Source: Herpetosiphonaceae bacterium
Lineage (GTDB): Bacteria > Chloroflexota > Chloroflexia > Chloroflexales > Kallotenuaceae
DNA length: 6,627 nt
Direction: 5' to 3'
NCBI GenBank assembly: GCA_030147335.1
Contig: JASKZZ010000244.1
Span: 1-6,627, forward strand
Below the pieces are notes generated by a model. The model did not search any database. It was given only the letters and a program-made list of their open reading frames with translations, and was not told the origin of the DNA. How positions within the stretch are numbered: position 1 is the first letter of the stretch; every line of letters begins with the position of its first letter. A program made the position numbers and the translations under genes. Positions 4,959 through 6,627 of this stretch are shown here, piece after piece.

Positions 4959-5270
4959 ATGGGTCTCATTGAGCTGCTGATTTTGCTGGTGATTGCCGGC
5001 ATTTGCGGCGTGATTGCCGAATGGGTCGTCGGGTTTAGTCCTGGCGGCTTTGTTGTTTCAATTGTTGTTGGTGTGATCGGCGCGTACCTCGGCAGCTATT
5101 TGGCACGGCTGTTTCAATTGCCATCGTATCTGCCCGTCTCGCGGTTAATACCAACGACAACGTTTGAATACGATATTCTGTGGGCGATCATTGGCTCACT
5201 GGTATTGGTTGCATTGATCAAGGGCTTACGCAGCGGTGGTCGTGGCCGACGCCGTGGAAGATTTTTCTAA
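4959..5270 (+). CDS. GlsB/YeaQ/YmgE-like small membrane protein (transglycosylase-associated type)
   Basis: This is a 103-residue protein with three membrane helices (about 4-24, 30-49 and 72-90). The first ends in GVIAEWVVG and the second has GG-F-V-V-S-I-V-V-G-V-I-G-A-Y-L-G spacing. That matches the Gly-rich pattern of the GlsB/YeaQ/YmgE (Transgly_assoc) family of small stress-related inner-membrane proteins, though here the loop before the third helix is longer than usual. The C-terminus is a short Arg/Gly tail (RSGGRGRRRGRFF) that may contact anionic lipid or nucleic acid; that is speculation. The start is well supported by GGGAGG 6 bases before ATG 4959. The ATG follows the previous gene's TAA without a gap, and the stop is 4 bases before the lipid kinase start, so all three are probably cotranscribed and translationally coupled. 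Confidence 0.72.
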   Translation: MGLIELLILLVIAGICGVIAEWVVGFSPGGFVVSIVVGVIGAYLGSYLARLFQLPSYLPVSRLIPTTTFEYDILWAIIGSLVLVALIKGLRSGGRGRRRGRFF

Positions 5271-5274
5271 AACC

Positions 5275-6168
5275 ATGGACGGATGCGTTATCCTCAATCC
5301 CCGAGCTGGCACTGCGCGTGATGTCGAGACGTTGCAACAAGAGCTGCAGCGGCTTGGCAATATCACCCTGCATACGACGGAAGATTCCGGCGATGCCCAG
5401 CGCTTGGCCCGCGCCTCTTTGGATGATGGCTGTACGCTGGTGATAGCTGCTGGCGGCGACGGCACAATCAATGAAGTGGTCAACGGCTTGGCGCATAACT
5501 TTGCGCAGGCTAGGCTCGGCATCATCCCGCTTGGCACCGGCAACGATTTTGTGCGCTCAATCAACGTGCCTACCGACCTGAACAGCGCGCTGGATGTACT
5601 GGTGGAACAGCGCGTCGAGTCGTTGGATGTTGTGCGAGTGACGAGCGACGAAGCGCGCTACTTCATCAACGTGTCTGCCGGCGGATTTAGCGGACTGGTT
5701 GATGAAAAATTGACCGCCGAGATGAAACAGAATTGGGGCCCGTTGGCGTACCTGCGCTCGGCAGCCATGGCCCTGCCGAATCTGACTGACTACCACACGT
5801 TTATAACCTTCGACGACCAGGAACAGCAGGAATTTTCTGTGTACAACATTGTGGTGGCAAACGCGCGCTACGTAGCCGGTGGCATCCCGATTGCCCCAAC
5901 GGCGGAGATGGATGATGGCCTGTTCGATGTCATGATTGTGCCGGTTGCATCCGTGCCGAAGCTGGCGCTATTGGTGCCTAAAATCTTGCTTGGCCAGCAC
6001 ATGGAGGACGAGCTTATCTCGTTTCGACGGGCGAAAAAGTTACGAGTCGAATCACAGCCTAAAATGTGGTTCAACGCCGATGGCGAGCTTGTAGGCAACG
6101 AGCCGTCAACATTTGAGGTACTGCCGAAAGCGCTAAAGGTGATTGTCGGGCAAAAGCCGGAAGAATAG
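5275..6168 (+). CDS. YegS/DagK-family lipid kinase
   Basis: This is a 297-residue soluble or membrane-peripheral kinase of the diacylglycerol kinase catalytic family (YegS/Rv2252/BmrU type), which phosphorylates diacylglycerol or a related lipid with ATP. The motifs are complete: VILNPRAG (5-12), the nucleotide-binding AAGGDGTINEVVNGL (58-72), IIPLGTGNDFVR (83-94), the metal-site loop with DDGLFDVMIV (213-222), and FNADGE (266-271) near the C-terminus. Length is normal for the family. The open frame can start at GTG 5236, 5242 or 5254, all inside the previous gene. I chose ATG 5275 because family members begin just before the NPxAG motif. No strong ribosome binding site precedes it. The preceding stop is 4 bases away, so translation is probably coupled. 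Its place after three small membrane proteins suggests a shared role in membrane or lipid maintenance. Confidence 0.93.
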   Translation: MDGCVILNPRAGTARDVETLQQELQRLGNITLHTTEDSGDAQRLARASLDDGCTLVIAAGGDGTINEVVNGLAHNFAQARLGIIPLGTGNDFVRSINVPTDLNSALDVLVEQRVESLDVVRVTSDEARYFINVSAGGFSGLVDEKLTAEMKQNWGPLAYLRSAAMALPNLTDYHTFITFDDQEQQEFSVYNIVVANARYVAGGIPIAPTAEMDDGLFDVMIVPVASVPKLALLVPKILLGQHMEDELISFRRAKKLRVESQPKMWFNADGELVGNEPSTFEVLPKALKVIVGQKPEE

Positions 6169-6174
6169 CCAAAG

Positions 6175-6209
6175 CAAACCAGAATAGAGAACCAAGAACG
6201 AAGAACCGA
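6175..6209. repeat. Short degenerate heptanucleotide repeat
   Basis: Five 7-base units follow each other in register: CAAACCA, GAATAGA, GAACCAA, GAACGAA and GAACCGA. More GAAC words follow out of register at 6214, 6229 and 6235. The run begins 6 bases after the lipid kinase stop. It has no stem-loop and no coding sense, and looks like a decaying simple-sequence repeat. Confidence 0.55.
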
Positions 6210-6287
6210 AATGGAACTGCAGGACTTGGAACCCGAACCTTGAAATGCGATGGCTGACCGCTGATGACTCAGACCTCAAGCCTTAAC

Positions 6288-6293
6288 AGGAGG
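6288..6293 (+). promoter_or_regulatory. Strong ribosome binding site for the acidic protein gene
   Basis: AGGAGG lies 4 bases before ATG 6298. It is the strongest Shine-Dalgarno match in the window and fixes the start of the gene that runs off the end. Confidence 0.75.
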
Positions 6294-6297
6294 ATCC

Positions 6298-6627
6298 ATG
6301 ACGGACCAAGAAGGACAGCTCCCAGAAGAACATACACCGCAGCATAACATGGCGTACGAGCCAAAGCCGGACGATACACCTGATCAAGATCGTGGCGATA
6401 GCACCGAATTTTTGGAACAGCTTGCGGGAACGCATGTTGACGGTACTGCATACATCGACGCCGACGATGTCGAGCAGATGCAAACGATCACGATGACCGA
6501 CGTGTATCAGGGCGAGACCGACGTTAACCAGGAGCGCAGCGAGTCTGGAGAAAATCTCGATCTGCTGCTGGAGCAAGAGCTGCGCGAGGGTGAGACCGAC
6601 GACGTGATGGTGGCGATCGAGGAAGGA
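6298..6627 (+). CDS. Acidic protein of unknown function, N-terminal part (3' end beyond window)
   Basis: From ATG 6298 the frame is open for 110 codons to the window edge without a stop, and an AGGAGG site precedes it. The protein is strongly acidic (many Asp and Glu, few Lys or Arg), with no signal peptide or membrane helix. It begins with a low-complexity Pro/Glu/Asp/Gln stretch (1-35). More ordered-looking segments follow: TEFLEQLAGTHVDGTAYIDADDVEQMQ (about 37-61) and the last residues, ending DDVMVAIEEG. GETD occurs twice (about 71-74 and 97-100). I recognise no domain. It lies 129 bases after the lipid kinase with a repeat between them, so it need not belong to that operon. Confidence 0.8.
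   Translation, partial: MTDQEGQLPEEHTPQHNMAYEPKPDDTPDQDRGDSTEFLEQLAGTHVDGTAYIDADDVEQMQTITMTDVYQGETDVNQERSESGENLDLLLEQELREGETDDVMVAIEEG

Noticed and set aside
5236..5274. GTG starts for the lipid kinase at 5236, 5242 or 5254
   Set aside because: They lie inside the Arg/Gly tail of the previous gene and would add residues before the usual family start. ATG 5275 fits the family better.
6242..6297. Possible terminator after the lipid kinase (GGCT ... AGCC)
   Set aside because: Only four pairs with a long loop and no U-run, so it is indistinguishable from chance.

Overview
The window looks like a chromosomal segment from a Chloroflexota bacterium (Chloroflexus/Roseiflexus/Herpetosiphon-like). 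This is inferred from protein flavour, not from a marker gene: a short Roadblock/LC7 protein, an unusual sigma-54, a secreted protein with a Trp/Tyr-rich N-terminus, and a row of small membrane proteins. I saw no rRNA, tRNA, CRISPR array, insertion sequence or phage gene.

Left part (1-2025), all on the minus strand and read right to left: a Roadblock/LC7 protein (1657-2025), a strong intrinsic terminator (1595-1632), a MoxR-family AAA+ ATPase (497-1462, GTG start), and the 5' end of a secreted protein gene (1-299). The leader of the secreted protein gene contains a long interrupted hairpin (306-374) whose distal arm holds the ribosome binding site. A 9-bp-arm palindrome (2072-2096) lies inside a plausible promoter for the Roadblock gene.

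Middle (2026-2640): no intact gene is certain. A plus-strand reading frame ending at 2311 resembles the last helices of a histidine phosphotransfer (Hpt) domain. It is followed 41 bases later by a plus-strand intrinsic terminator (2353-2385), which suggests the 3' remnant of a lost signalling gene. A TATAAT promoter (2553-2579) then drives the next gene.

Right part (2641-6627), all on the plus strand: rpoN (sigma-54) with a Met-rich N-terminus and a CX2CX8CX2C zinc-ribbon-like insertion between region I and the core-binding domain. An 11-bp inverted repeat follows. Next comes a tightly packed set of four genes (4194-6168): a YggT-like protein, an unidentified membrane protein, a GlsB/YeaQ-like small membrane protein, and a YegS/DagK-type lipid kinase. 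Spacings are 6, 0 and 4 bases, so this is probably one operon concerned with the membrane or its lipids. After a heptanucleotide repeat, a strongly acidic protein of unknown function begins at 6298 and runs off the end.

Most genes here are ordinary housekeeping or signalling genes. The points worth following up are the sigma-54 zinc motif, the hairpin that may hide the secreted protein's ribosome binding site, the Hpt remnant with its own terminator, and the operator-like palindrome in front of the Roadblock gene.
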